The translations under genes and the position numbers were made by a program. Under the pieces are notes generated by a model. That model worked only from the letters and a program-made list of their open reading frames with translations. It was not told where the DNA came from and ran no database searches. DNA of 64,000 nt from Isoetes taiwanensis (lineage: Eukaryota; Streptophyta; Lycopodiopsida; Isoetales; Isoetaceae): NCBI GenBank assembly GCA_021234155.1, contig JAJEKV010000233.1:62001-126000 (forward strand). The letters are read 5' to 3'. Below are positions 21,074-35,752 of the stretch, piece by piece. Every line of letters begins with the position of its first letter. Positions within the stretch are counted from its first letter, which is position 1.

Positions 21074-21690
21074 ATGAAAGAATTTGAAGGCGCCGGATGC
21101 TGCCGTAGCCATGCAAAAAGCAAGCAAAGGAATCTTTGCCAACAGAAAAGATATAATAAAAGGTATGTGTTAACCTCTAGTAAGCATTTCCGGAAGCCTC
21201 CGGAGGAATCAATCTGGGTCGCCTGTTCTCAACAAGGGAGCACCCAGTGGCATGAAGGCACACAAAACCGTGGGTTTACAAGGGCCAAGCTGCTAGATCT
21301 GATAGATAAGGCTGGGCTGAATTTAAAGGCGCCGTGCAAGGCAAAGGCGGAAAGCATGGCACAACCAAGCAAGGTGTTCTTAGAAAGAGTGGTAGAGAAG
21401 TATAATCTGGCATCTACTGGCCCAAGCAAAATCGGCACCATTAAAGGTATCTTCAAAGGAAGCAACGGAATGGAAATGACCAGCGAGGAGAAAAACGGCA
21501 TAGAGATTTCAAAGCATTCCAAGAAGCTGAGCATCTGGAGCAGAACCAAATCGATGAGCTGGACTTGGATGAAATTGATCCAATCCAACCAAATCAGGTT
21601 CAGCAGGCTTTTTCTGCTGTTCTAAACCCTCTGACTAAAATCTATGACGTCTGTTTATTGTCTATTGTTTTAGATTTTAATTTGGTGAAG
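21074..21690 (+). CDS. R2 first exon-like frame, unknown protein
   Basis: R2 copy of the frame described at 13143. It differs at few residues (for example VACSQQGST for SACSQQGST), but the indel before the acidic tail differs: the track-length frame runs to 21625, while the acidic tail IDELDLDEIDPIQPNQ is read in another frame from about 21510. Confidence 0.4.
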
Positions 21691-22735
21691 AAATTAAGAG
21701 CCGAAGTCTAGACGATAGCTTACCCGCTAGTGGCTTAGTATGTTACCCCGATTAAGGCTAATTTGCTATGGTTTCACTGCGCAGTAACCCGCCTAACTCC
21801 TCCAAATTCGTTTTGAATGGGGAACCGACTTCTACAAAGGGTCTTGCAAGCGTGTGGCCATTTTGGTGACGAAATATTTGGTTTCTTTTTTGCAAAATAG
21901 TAGTATATGCTTTCGCTATCTGAGGTAAGTTTTTCTTAAACGTTTGACATTAAGCATATATGGCATGAATTGATATGCTCCGGGGAATGTTTAGACAAGA
22001 AATGATGGACATATTCCATGCCGCAAGTTTTTAAATGTGATGTATCATGAGCATAATCGATTAATGGAAGGTCTATCATTTGCATATTTGATTTGATAAT
22101 ACAAGAATTGAATCCTTGATAGTAATGGCATGCTAATTCATGTGGCATTATAGAAAGGTTTTTAAATAGATGGATCTGTTTCCAGGTTTTTGCAAAGACT
22201 TTGGAATTTTTTCCTGATTAATTAGCATACTTTGTATGGTGTGAAGCATATAAAAAGAAACAGAAAACTTCGGGATGTATTTTGGAAATTTACAAATCGC
22301 ATAAATGCTGGGAATATTGCTGGAAATAGGTTCACCATAAATGGGGATTTGATAAATACTTTATTCTATGCATGGGATAAAAGGCTATTTGGTATAATAA
22401 CCATATTTAGAATACTGCATTAGAAATGATGCATATGCAAAGGGTACATGGTACAATAGGCATAGCTAAAATGTTGCCTAGGAAATGATGCATATGCATT
22501 TGGAATTTTATGGAAAAACCTGATATACAGGACTCTTGTCTAGATTTTGGGATAAAATTTTGCTTGTTTAAGTCTTGGACATTGAATGTGATATAGAAAT
22601 AATGGTTAACTAAAAATGGAACTGGACTGGTCCTTAGGATTCTCTTGACTTTGGTCAAGAACTGATAAATCCTGACATGCCGTGATGGTATGGATGGATA
22701 TCTCGGAGTAGGTTCTGGGAACCGAAAAGGGAAAC

Positions 22736-22737
<2 letters not shown>

Positions 22738-22808
<71 letters not shown>
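22738..22808. repeat. (TA)n microsatellite ending R2
   Basis: About 70 bases of alternating TA at the position where R1 has a seven-base ATATATA inside an intron-like stretch. Sequence beyond it is unrelated to R1. Confidence 0.95.
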
Positions 22809-22809
<1 letters not shown>

Positions 22810-23639
22810 TTTCCTTTGCCTAGGGTCTAATCTAGCCAAATCCATACTCCTAACTTGGTCACTTAACCGAAGCTAGAGAAATTCTGTCCTGGCACTACCC
22901 AGGCCCTAAACCAAATGAGTCCAACAAGAATACTAAATAAGCTCAATACTTGTCTGAAGCTGTTCATTATTTTCACATAAACAGGTTTTTCCTTTCAACG
23001 TGCAGCATTATTGAAAGTATATCTTTCCATTAAGGCTACCTAGTAGAGGACTGATTTCTCAAGCCCCAAAACCATGTATTCTCAATGAAAAGTAGTTGCA
23101 AAATATTCATAAACATAATTCAACACTTAACATTCAAGGCAACCTGGTAGAAGGCTGATTTCTCAAGCCCCAAAACCATGTAACCTTAATGCAAAGTTGT
23201 TAAACAAATTTTAAGCGAAAACATAAAGTAATATCGAGTAAATTGCAAAAATGCACTATTATTGAATTGAAATTGAATAGTTTAGACAATAACATACAAA
23301 GTGCATAGTATCTGATTACATTTTTTCGTCATTCCATAACCTTCCACGTTAACACCAACCCGGTTTGCAAAATAGAGACAATTGGAGGAGAGAGCCCGTA
23401 CACTGGCGACCAATCATGCAAGCGTTAGAGTAATCCGATTAGCGATGCAAGGGCCAAAAGGTACATTGGGTCTCTCAGTTTATCACTGATCACCAATTGT
23501 ATCCTTTTGCCCTGAGTAAACGTTAACAAGAAAGAGAAATGGAATTAAAACTTGAGATTTTTCTTAAATCCCAAAAATTGCAATTCAAAATATAATAGTA
23601 TAATCAAAATTACTGATAGCCTCCAAAAAAGTAGACGGA

Positions 23640-24778
23640 GAGCTACATAGTTTGTTAGTTAAATGACAATAGCAGGAGATATAAGCAACCAAACTTCTCA
23701 AGAATAGAAGCAAAAGAAGCTCCTTTTCTGAGTCTACATTTTGACTTAGGTGCATCTCTCTGAAATTTTAAGTCTAAGCATGTCAAAAATGAAGAATAAT
23801 TATTTGCTGCCATGAAATAACAGCCCGCACAGAAACTGCCATAACTCTTAGCACAAGACTCTGTTTTTTTATTAATTATATGTTTCGGAAACGGCATGAT
23901 ATGCTTTATCCTCTCAAGGAGAAACAGTAAAGTTTTGAAGAGATTTGCTATGTCAGAAAACGATTTCTGAAATCCGACCTAATGAAATCTGCAGCTTTAT
24001 TACGAAACTTTTGCTTCAAAGTTTCTTTCTAGGATTTTCTACTCCATAACCCGGAGATATACAAAGTAGAACATAACTAGTTCAAGAATAATTTAGCCTA
24101 TCAATGAATTATTTCAGTTATGCATTTGCATTCTAAGAAACATTATTTCAGCATGTATTTACATTACGTCTTATTTGGATAGTTTCCAAGTTCTCAAATT
24201 AGACCATTATTTTAAGAACTATCATTGATCATAAAATCAGATCTGTAGCATAGTGTCAATCTTGATAAAGAGTGCCAAAGGCGCTGGCTTTTGCTCCAAG
24301 CCCATAGCTTAGCACCGTTTATATTGAAAATCATATGTAAAGCTACATGATTTGTTAGTTAACTGACAATAGTAAGAGATATAAGCAACCAAACTTCTTG
24401 AGAATAGAAGCACAAGAAGCCCCTTTCTTAAGTCTATATTTCATCTTAGGTGCATCTCCATCAAATTTTAAGTCTAAGCTTGTAAAAAATGGAGGATAAG
24501 TACTTGCTGCCATAAAATGACAGCCCCTACAAAAACAGGCATAGCTCTTAGCACAGAGCTCTGTTTTTTTATTAATTATATGTTTCGAAAACGGCACAAT
24601 ATGCTCTATCTTCTCATGGAAAAACAGTCAAGTTTTGACGAGATTTGCTATGTCAGAAAACGATTTCTGAAATCCGACCTAAATGGGATCTGCAGCTTTC
24701 TTATGAAGCTTTATTCTTCAAAGTTTCTTTCTGGGATTTCCTACTCCATAACTAGAGGATTTACAAAGTAGAATAGAA
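23640..24778. repeat. Direct duplication of about 430 bases, 700 bases apart
   Basis: Bases 23640-24072 and 24340-24778 align through most of their length (about 83-85% by eye), with matching minus-strand frames of 80 codons in each (KHIINKKTE...AKSY, then LKKFGCLYLLLLS). The frames share the same length and most residues, yet no known domain was recognised. Either tandem duplicates of a small exon or non-coding repeats. Confidence 0.75.
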
Positions 24779-25231
24779 TGTAAGACACACCTGATATGTG
24801 TTCTTTGTGTGGCTTTGTATCGGTCGTGATAGAATCTTCCAGCTTCATCAAAGATGAGCAATGAGCATAAAATCCGAGATCTGGAGCTTTGTTTGCCATA
24901 TCCGAATCTTCTGGGTTGGTAGAAACCAGCTGGGTTGGTAGCAACCACTTGGCCGTTTAAGCCCATGCCCTAAACCAATTTACATGATTGACATGAAAAA
25001 TTTAAAGGTCAAAATTATACTTATTAATTTTGTATGGCATTAAGCCATTTTTCATGTTTTTGTCAATTTTGTTCAACAAAGCCTAAGCATATAGCCAAGG
25101 TCTCCAAATTATTTTTCTTGTCATACTCATTGCAGTATGCAAGGCAAGGGAGCATTCTGCCCTCGACAAGTCCGTCAATTACTATCATCAATTTTGTTGA
25201 CCCTAGCCAAGATGTGCATGTAATGGCCAAT

Positions 25232-25420
25232 GTCTAGGGCGACCATAAATATCCAAGGAAAGTGCGCCTTTAAATAAAAGTCCGGACGCTATGCAAAAAG
25301 CTCCGGATAAAACATAGCTCTAGTAATTTGAGTGTATGCAATGAAGGAGACTACACAGCTCTTAGTATTTTGAGCCAGTGTTGTGAGAGTACTTGACATC
25401 TCCTACAGTGGTATGAGCTT
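25232..25420 (+). mobile_element. Possible LTR end followed by a decayed tRNA-Met primer site
   Basis: Around 25404 the sequence CTACAGTGGTATGAGCTTCAC looks like an LTR end (CA) followed by an initiator-tRNA-Met primer binding site with two bases lost from TGGTATCAGAGC. A start at TGTCTAGGG (25232) would give a short LTR of about 170 bases. The internal region is replaced by the TA tract. Low confidence. Confidence 0.35.
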
Positions 25421-25475
25421 CACAAGTGCTGTAACTAGCTCTTGTGTTGCAACCGTCTCCAACCTATTATATATA

Positions 25476-28380
<2,905 letters not shown>

Positions 28381-29095
28381 ATTTTATCACTATTATTCGA
28401 AATTTAAAAAGTAATCCAATTTTCTATGTATGGTTACGGATTAATCATTGGATTGTTTTTTTCATGAGGGCATTCTTGCATGCGTATTTCCTAAAGAGGT
28501 GAATATGGTACAGGACTGCTTTCATATGGGAATTTTCAATTCTTGTCATATGTAACAATTTGGGTCTGCAAACAAACTTATACGTGCTCATATTTTGCCA
28601 ATGTTCAATTTCTAATCTTGTGGTGCTCTTTTATTTTCTTCGGTTCCTTCTCATTTGTGCGTTTGAGGATGAACACATTACTACGCAACACTCCTGGTAA
28701 CTACTCTTGGCGGGTTTTCTACCTTGGCATATACGAATAGACCTTGCGGATTTTCATTGTGCAACTGTGGTTTAGCATGTTTCCTATTTGCTGCATTTGC
28801 TCCCATGTCCATTTCATTTCGTAATCCGTAGCATAATATTTTGGGGTTATTTGTTACGATTCATCTTGTTACATATTCAATTTTGTCTCGATATGTGTCA
28901 TTCCTGTTGGTTTGGAATTTCTTTAGGACGATGGGAGAGCATTAGCCTTTTGACCTTATGGGTGCATTTATGTGGGTTTAACTTGGTCATTGAAGTGTTT
29001 TTTCCATAAGGTGTGTTTTTGCACGTGTATATTGCTTTTAGCGTAGGGGGCGCATCTGGTCCGTGTGGAATATTATTCTACATGTATTCTAGAAT

Positions 29096-30036
29096 GGGAC
29101 TCGCAAGAAACCAACAAACCGCCCGAATCCAATTATAACACTTGGACCCCAAAAAATACAATGCTAATAGATGAGTGGCTGATGTACCTGCCGAAAGCTT
29201 ATCACCGGGATTAAAAAACCCCGCCCTTTCGGGTTTTCGAGGAAAAACCCTAGTGATAAGCCTTCGGCAAGGGGCTTAGACAAACGTAAGGCATAGAAAT
29301 CGCTCCCAAAAAACCCCCGCATGGAGAAGTCGAAACAGATGCCGCTCGCCAACCTGTACCTGCACATCACCAACACAACAAACGAGACAACACAAACATA
29401 CCAGAGAATAGCATCACCCAGCGGGTGGAAAAAAAGCATCACCCAGCGGGTGGAAGAACATGATAAACAGAATTGTGCACAATACAATAAACAAAGAAGG
29501 GGGGGAGGGTGGGTTCAAAGAGAATAAGGTACTGCTGAGAGAAGAGGAAGCGCCGATGAGACGTGGATGCAGAAACGCGCCTGAAATAGCGAACTCCCAA
29601 CCCAAACGGGCATGCGCCGCCCGCATGCATGCAAGACATGCATGGCGATCCGATGTCTCGGATCGATGCGATTCTAGAATGGGACTCTAAAAGAAACCAA
29701 CAAACCGCCCACTACCGAGAGAACTTCCCTTACAAACTAGGATCGAGGGACGAAGGTCACAGGACGAAGGCCAAAGGCCGGAAAAGAATAGCATGAAAGA
29801 AACGCAAATTGGCTAAACCAGCAGGGAAGAAGCCCCTCCCCGCCTCGAAACAGATTCAAAGAGAATAAGGTATCTGGCTGAGCTTAAGAGGAAGCCGATG
29901 AGACGTGGATGCGTAAACGCTACTGAAATAGCTTAACTCCCAACCCAAACGGGCATGCGCCGCCCGCATGCATGCAAGACATGCATGCTCGTCCCATTCT
30001 AGAATGGCGATCCGATGTCTCGGATCGATGCGATTG
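29096..30036 (-). mobile_element. E element dimer, inverted copy
   Basis: Reverse complement of the dimer at 44105-45068; ATTCTAGAAT palindromes mark the unit borders (29096, 29671 and 29996). The structured RNA motif is at 29189-29269. Two CCACCCGCTGGGTGATG mini-hairpins in complement lie at 29414-29460. Confidence 0.85.
29189..29269 (-). ncRNA. Structured RNA motif candidate, copy a
   Basis: Same sequence and fold as the copy at 44887-44967, read on the minus strand. It adds no independent covariation because the whole arm is a recent inverted duplicate, but the left arm of the outer stem shows one base difference that keeps pairing. Confidence 0.5.
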
Positions 30037-30050
30037 TCCTTTTCATCTCT

Positions 30051-30510
30051 GCAATAGTTAAAAATTTCCCATCCAAGATAATACACACGTATGCAAGAAA
30101 TTCAAAGATGCCAAGAGCCCAAAATATTGTCATAATATCCTCTTCTATTTTCATCCACATTTCTTACAAGGTCATAAGCCTATGTCATGACAATTCATAT
30201 ATTAAAGCTGCAATATACTTAACATATTGGCCAACCGATCTAAACTTTAACGGCGACTTTAACGGCGCCGTAAATACTGAATGGAGCTAAAGCCTTACAT
30301 ATCTTGACCACCTGCTTAATGCACATATGCAAAGGTTAGTAGAACCCAAGGGTTATTCCTCCAAATCAATGACCCATTAATCGTAGATGCATCTATGCAT
30401 CACAACATCTTGAGAAATAATGGCACAAGACCATTAATAACCATCAAACATTAGCCAAGTGGCATTCCTGTATAAATATAAAGTGACCGGCCTTTCATAA
30501 TCCATATAAT
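30051..30510. repeat. Z repeat, left arm (first part)
   Basis: Inverted copy of 39008 to about 39475; it continues at 32263-32425 after a retroposed insertion. Includes TTTAACGGCGACTTTAACGG near 30250. No coding evidence. Confidence 0.9.
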
Positions 30511-32262
30511 GATGGGAAATTGTCTCTGATTGGGGGATGGAAACCCTAGCCGCTACCTAGGGCGGCGGCGGCGGCCGCCCGTTGCTTGCAGACTCGTGGA
30601 GGTAAGAATCCATAGCTGGAAGGGCAGCATCTGCTGCCGCCTTTGCTCTCGACGCTTGGCTACAGTGGCAAGGCTCCTTCAAGTTAGTATAAAATCTGGT
30701 ATAACAGAGTTCAGTGCTGGGGCTGGGCCGCTGCTCTTAGTGCTTTGCCTTCTAAGCATCAGATTCACTGGTAAGAAGTATTCTTGTGCCGTTTCTCAAG
30801 ATTTTCGAGTGCATTTAGGCTAAACAATAGCAAATAGCCTGTGCTGCAAGACTCTAGGCATCTCTGAGCTCCATTTTCGTACTCAAGTCTTGCCTCGTGT
30901 CTCATTCTTTCGTTGGCTATTGCTATAGGTCCAGAAGCTTCACTTAAGTGCGTTTTTCAGTTTTGGATACTTCATGTCCTGTATGATATGGGTTTGTATG
31001 TTGGTCCTGTTTCATTGCACTCACTGCAATAAGAAGGCCACAACCGTTGTGGTTTCTGCCTGCACCCACTGCAGTCTTGGATTCTCATGCACCAAAGCTT
31101 CTGTGTCGGTTCTCTAAGTGTTGTCTTCTGAGCCAGAAAAAGGTATTAAGAACCTGGACTGTGCTCATCTTGGAAGAGCCTATGGAAAGATATAATTACA
31201 GGTAATGAAAAAAACCTCTGTCTACATGAAACGGGTTGTCCTTTCCCTAAGGAGCTGCAGATCTGGTGGGTTTGAGAGCAAGCTTATGAATTGTAGATAT
31301 TGGATTCCTTCTTTGGCTATTTTTATGTTTGGCAATGGCTTTTTTGAGCTGTGTCTTCAATCTTGGTTGCTTAGTATCATCCTCCCCCCTTCCCAGCAGG
31401 GGAAAATCAGAATTCATGGGGTGGCATAGTACTGGACTCTCTTTGAATGGTGAAAAGGGTCAGATTAAGGATCCTTGGGCGGGAGACCATGGGTACTTTA
31501 CCGTTGCCGACTTATTGAGCTGCGCTTCAAGGGTCCGGGGGAACTTGAGTTGCAGGTCTTTAAGATGGTTGAGCATCTTCAGCTGTGACCTATGCTAGTA
31601 GTTGGAGGAGCATATAGTGAGCAATCGGACCACCCTTTTTGGGCAGGCCAGCATGATCTTCTTTGGTATTGGAAGATGGAGCATCAAGACCCTCAGTACA
31701 AATTTGGAACAGGGATATGATCTTCTTTAGTACATTGCTGCAGGATGGATTCTTGGCCGAGTTAACGCATGGAAGGATAATTGCTTGCCGGTGCCCTCCG
31801 ATTATTTGCATTTTTGGTGAGCTTCAAATGGTTACGGTTGAGAGTCGGAAATTGACCTTGATCATCGTTGGCGTGAAGGTCTACATCGTCTTTGAATCTG
31901 ATTTTTGGTGCAACATCTTGCTGGAGGCTTCTTTAGGATAATTTTCATTGGAACTGCTATCAGCTTTCTCCTGTAGTATTCTGAACTGTTAGATATGTGC
32001 TTCTTTGCAATGGGGAGCATATCATCTTGCATGGACGTAGAAGAGGTTGAGGACTGTGACCATAGTACATGGATTTGATCGTAAAGTAGTTTTTTAGTTT
32101 GATGGATGCTTGTATTTCTCGTGACAATTCTGTCTATCTGGTGACCAGGAGCATTATATACTTCCTATCTGGCCTATTGTGGAGCCCACAAGAAGGTCTT
32201 GTACCATTTTCCTATTAATCAAAAAATTTCTTACCCTCAAAAAAAAAAAAAAAAAAAAAAAA
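30511..32262 (+). mobile_element. Retroposed insertion, poly(A) tail, 14-bp target duplication
   Basis: The insert is bracketed by ATAATCCATATAAT at 30497-30510 and 32263-32276 and ends in about 24 A. The uninterrupted site is preserved in the inverted arm (complement at about 38995-39012), proving the insertion. A 14-base duplication plus poly(A) is the signature of L1-type target-primed reverse transcription. The insert starts GC-rich with a GGCGGC run (30563-30580), like a 5' UTR. Frames inside (such as 30530-30823 and 31329-31598) show no reverse transcriptase or endonuclease motif. It is therefore either a non-autonomous LINE derivative or a retrocopy of an unidentified transcript. Confidence 0.88.
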
Positions 32263-32425
32263 ATAATCCATATAATCTTGAACTTTACCATTAATGACCA
32301 TAAAACGAAAGAAAGACAAAAGATGCCCATGTATTCCTGAAGACGAAAGATGCCAAGTGATCCTTATAATATCCCTTGTATGAAATTTATTCCAGCTATG
32401 TGCTAGTTGCCAAGTCATAATTCAT
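32263..32425. repeat. Z repeat, left arm (second part)
   Basis: Continuation of Z after the insertion; complement of 38842-39007. Confidence 0.9.
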
Positions 32426-32427
32426 GC

Positions 32428-32790
32428 TTAACAAATTAAACAGACGCGTATAAAAATATGCGCGACCGTATGGGGTGCTGCAACTTTTCCCTTTTTCCCA
32501 ACATATAAAATCTCAGCAGATTCTTCCTGCCCTTTTACAATTTTTTTCTGCTCAAATTCTGTCCTCAAGATACTTTCAGCTTCATCCCTACTTTTTGCTA
32601 TGTTTCTAATGAATAAAGCCAATTGTTCATTGTCAACTACTGCTATAGCAATGGTCAAGACCTGATACCTTTCAGTTAGGTCTACTCCTGCTCCTCCCAA
32701 GTCGGCCACAATATTATCAAATCTATTAAAGAACTCAGAAATATCTTCATCTTCTTGTATTTTCAGATTTCTAAGTTCTTTATACGTGGA
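32428..32790 (-). pseudogene. Copia gag fragment (UBN2-like)
   Basis: The minus strand reads YKELRNLKIQEDEDISEFF, NRFDNIVADLGGAGVDLTER, YQVLTIAIAVVDNEQLALFI and KSRDEAESILRTEFEQKK. The helix EFFNRFDNIVADL followed by LTERYQVLTI is characteristic of the gag polyprotein of plant Copia elements, which builds the virus-like particle. Only this part is present; it ends at the X1 border (32787). It could come from the same Copia family as 2857-6205, which lacks this region. Confidence 0.75.
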
Positions 32791-34663
32791 GAAACAATGA
32801 AGGCGTCAATAGAGTGGTCAATGCATGCGTCAAATTGATACCAGATAACCCCAGGATTTAGTCAGAAAAACCAGAGTAGTGTGCCAGCCATGTGGTAATA
32901 GCATAACTCGCCTTCTAAGGTATCTAAACCAGCTCACAACAACATTGTGCAACCCTTCAAAAATGATGAATGTAAAAAATGAAGATGATATTGCCGCTCC
33001 TGTGAATTCCAATAGAAAAAATCATTAAATGTAAAGAAAAGATGCATGTATCTAGACAAATAGAGTAGCCACCATATGATGCCAAAATTGTTTTCATTAA
33101 TTTCATCCTAAGACGTGGAGAACAAAGGGAATATAGAGATTTGGAGGGGAAAAGTGCCCGAGGAAAGGTGGATGAGAAAATCAAGCACATATGAAGATCC
33201 AACATTCAAAGCCATAATGCCCTTCCACAAATCTTATGGACTCGTTAGATCTTCCAAGTGGATGACAACCATCACGCCTAATAATATGCGAAGCTTTTGG
33301 AAAACTACATACCCCATCCCGATGGGCTTGTTCAAATGTAAAACCAGTGACATGAAGACTAGCCAGCAAATAAATAATGGCAACATATCTCATCGAAATT
33401 ATAAAAGCCATGACTGGCGAAGCCAAACCAAATATGAATAAAAAAACGAACACCTCATAGAAAAACAAAATGTATAGAAGTGCAATTTCTGTATGGAGAA
33501 TGCATCATTCAAAAACCATATAAATGTTAAGACCTTAGAGAACATGTAAACCAAATGAATAAGCAACCAATATATAAGAATTGAGCTGCTCCTAAACCGA
33601 ATGGAGAAAAAGAAAGATTTGGCTGACAGCTCATGTGGAGAAAAAGAAAGGAGACAGAGCAGTAGATGGAGCAAATTCTGCAATAGCGTTGCCAGCCTAA
33701 AGCCTCCCTGTAGAAAAGTAGGAGGAGATAGACAGAACCTCTGGCCCTATGGCTGCTATGGGATTTATTGATCGAGTGACACACATGTAGATTGAACTGA
33801 AAAGCCAAATCGGGAGGCAGATCTGCAGGAGTCTTGAGGCAGCCATCTGAACAGTCGGAGTGCAGGATGCGATTGATTGAACTACAGGTTGTACAAAAGT
33901 TAAAGCGCATCTATGAATTGAGACCAATCGGACAAGGCCATGGCGAAACGTCGTCTGATTGCACAGGAATTAGAGCATCAGGAGGCTTATAGATGGGCAA
34001 GAGGAGCTTATGAATTGCAGGTGGAGGATGAAAAATCAGAGAGAGATGGATTAGAATCGAAAAACATATCGTAACAACGGTTTCCCGGAAAGTTTGGATT
34101 GGGAAAAGCATCAAAAGAGCTTGGGCTGTCGGATTGTCTCGATACTGCCCAGAACAATCACCAGAGAATTGGATGGACTACAAGATCCCTGCATGCAAAT
34201 GAAAATGCCGAAGCCAAAGGGAGCAAGGATCAATCACGAATTAATAGAGCTGTAACTTAATGTGCATGGACTAGATCTGAACTAACTATAATGGAAACCT
34301 AATCGCCCTTAAGATTCAGCCATGCAGCAGAAAATTCATAGCAGATAGAGCAAGAATGATCCACAAACTTACAGATCCGCCAATCCTCATGCGTTACTTC
34401 ATGCCTGTGAGAGAACTGAGCTAAACATAAACAATTATATATCTTTATAAGCATGCAATCAGAACGAAAATGGCAAAAAATATGCCAATGATTCAACAGG
34501 GAAAGCAAATCCGTCCCACATCAAATGTGGACCTGGATCTCTACCACAAAAGCCTCGCATTCTCACGAAGCCATACAACAATAGAAATGCTGTGACAGAC
34601 TGTAGTATGAAACCACAGTGACCGAAAAAGAACTGGAATGATGCTAACTGGCAATAAAATTAC

Positions 34664-34684
34664 CTGTCCAGGATAAGTTGCCAT
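34664..34684 (-). other. Short first-exon candidate (MATYPGQ) in X1
   Basis: At the end of a roughly 900-base minus-strand leader a short coding start, ATG to CAG, is followed directly by a GTAATT donor. This looks like a captured gene 5' end (leader plus first exon). In X2 the ATG reads ACG (about 47690), so the start is lost there. Downstream exons were not identified. Confidence 0.35.
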
Positions 34685-35339
34685 TATGATGTCCAGAAAT
34701 CGTTGAGCTGTGTGGTGCAACAGAGCTCAAATTCGAGGATGGAGGTTGGGAGAGAAAAAGTAAGAGGTCCGTGAGCTGATACGAAAATCGATGAGGCAGA
34801 TGTTGCATGCAGCTCCAACCCTGATCCGTTCCTACGCACGCCCAGCCAGCTGGGCCGAAAACCCACCTAACAGATCGGAATGGAAAAAATGAAGCTCAGA
34901 TCCGGATTCCTGCGAAAAATCGATGGCTTAAGCGTAGGCTTAGGCTTAGGCTTAGTTCTAGAGGAAATTAGAATCAAGGAGACATTTAATCCGTCCCGTG
35001 GAAAAAAAAGGGTCGAGAGGAAGCTGGAAATAGCTGAAAATGATCAATGGAGTCTGACCACCAAGAAGCCGACCGCCTCATAAAAAGTGCGATCTAATCA
35101 TCGCAACTAAGCTCAAATCCGGACGAGGGAAGTACCGATATAAGTGAGGATTCGTGAATGCCACTCTGCAAGAAGTTCTAGAGAACAAAAATAAAAAGCA
35201 CACAGAGTGATTTGATGGAAATTGGTAGAGCAATCTCGGCTGGAACCAGCCAACAAAGGCGATATGAAAACCAGCTGAGAAGAGATGGTGATAAAGCTGA
35301 AGAAGATGCCTAAAGATGAAGAGGAGCAAGATGAGGAGG

Positions 35340-35475
35340 AGACGAAGCTACGAGAGGATAAGAAGAGCTGCTGTGAGAAGACGCCGATAACCGAGCCAAA
35401 ACAGAAATGGCCTAATATAGGCGCTCGTCCCTTCCCAGAATGGCGATCCGATGGCTCGGATCGATGGGATTCTAA
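35340..35475 (-). repeat. E-element head inside X1
   Basis: Complement of the E head found at 40660-40775, including GGCGATCCGATGGCTCGGAT (hairpin ATCCGA/TCGGAT) and TGGCCTAATATAGGC. The X2 copy is at about 48345-48475. E and the leader half of X therefore share a promoter-like segment. Confidence 0.7.
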
Positions 35476-35652
35476 GAAGATCAAAGGCTGCCAATTCCGC
35501 AAAGCAGTGATGGCCTCGAAGCAAGTGCGGATCCACTCTGACGGATCTAACTCTAGCATTGGAAGAAGCCGATTTAGTGGGCAATTTAGGATACTATAAT
35601 CTGCTAAAAGTTGATCATGCAAGTGCTACACAAGAACAAGCTTAGAATACCA

Positions 35653-35752
35653 AATCTATGGAGGATCTGGAAGAATATGACAAGTGCATCATGAATACTC
35701 CTCCAAGCGAAATTACAAAGGAAGTTGCTCAAGAGAATATCACCAAATCAGG
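35653..35752 (+). CDS. X1 exon-like frame, unknown
   Basis: The frame MEDLEEYDKCIMNTPPSEIT then KEVAQENITKS ends at AAATCAG|GTTCC, a plausible splice donor. It is conserved in X2 (48657-48756). Another acidic short frame, TNKDNNLEQTADASKLDLGD, lies near 36395-36497. Unknown function; probably exons of the X element gene. Confidence 0.3.

Larger units (their letters stand above)
16251..22741 (+). mobile_element. R element, copy 2 (R2), interrupted
   Basis: A head-to-tail copy of R1. Bases 16251-17047 match 12024-12820 and, after a 3.7-kb insertion, 20752-22741 match 12821 to about 14811. The copy stops at an internal TA tract (22738-22808), where R1 has only ATATATA, so the distal 1.4 kb is missing. 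Remaining differences from R1 sit mostly at CAG and CTG sites. Confidence 0.9.
22809..25475. other. Spacer between the two TA tracts, with exon-like pieces
   Basis: A 2.7-kb single-copy-looking stretch lies between R2 and inverted R3. On the minus strand 23397-23519 is open with an AG acceptor in front (ISDKLRDPMYLLALASLIGLL), and 24793-24966 is open with a GT donor behind it. I could not identify a gene. A short 110-base duplication (TGATTTCTCAAGCCCCAAAA) lies at 23030-23190. Confidence 0.35.
28425..30050. repeat. Left arm of a 1.6-kb inverted repeat (partner 44088-45735)
   Basis: The whole arm is the near-identical reverse complement of 44088-45735, including an E-element dimer (29096-30036). 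The two arms are 14 kb apart. The open frames in this arm also occur, inverted, in the partner; their base composition and lack of motifs suggest they are not genes. Confidence 0.93.

Noticed and set aside
29540-29600. Hammerhead ribozyme in E (complementary GATGAG...GAAA strings near 44575-44620 and 29550-29590)
   Set aside because: The core would be CCGATGA with a changed invariant base, stem II is weak in two of three copies, and no stem I/III partner with a cleavage triplet was found.
33115-33441. 108-codon frame identical in X1 and X2 (46093-46419)
   Set aside because: The copies are near-identical DNA duplicates, so preservation is uninformative; composition and motifs do not suggest a protein.
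34926-34958. Telomere-like array
   Set aside because: Only three to four GGCTTA-type units and not the plant TTTAGGG repeat; a small leader repeat in X.
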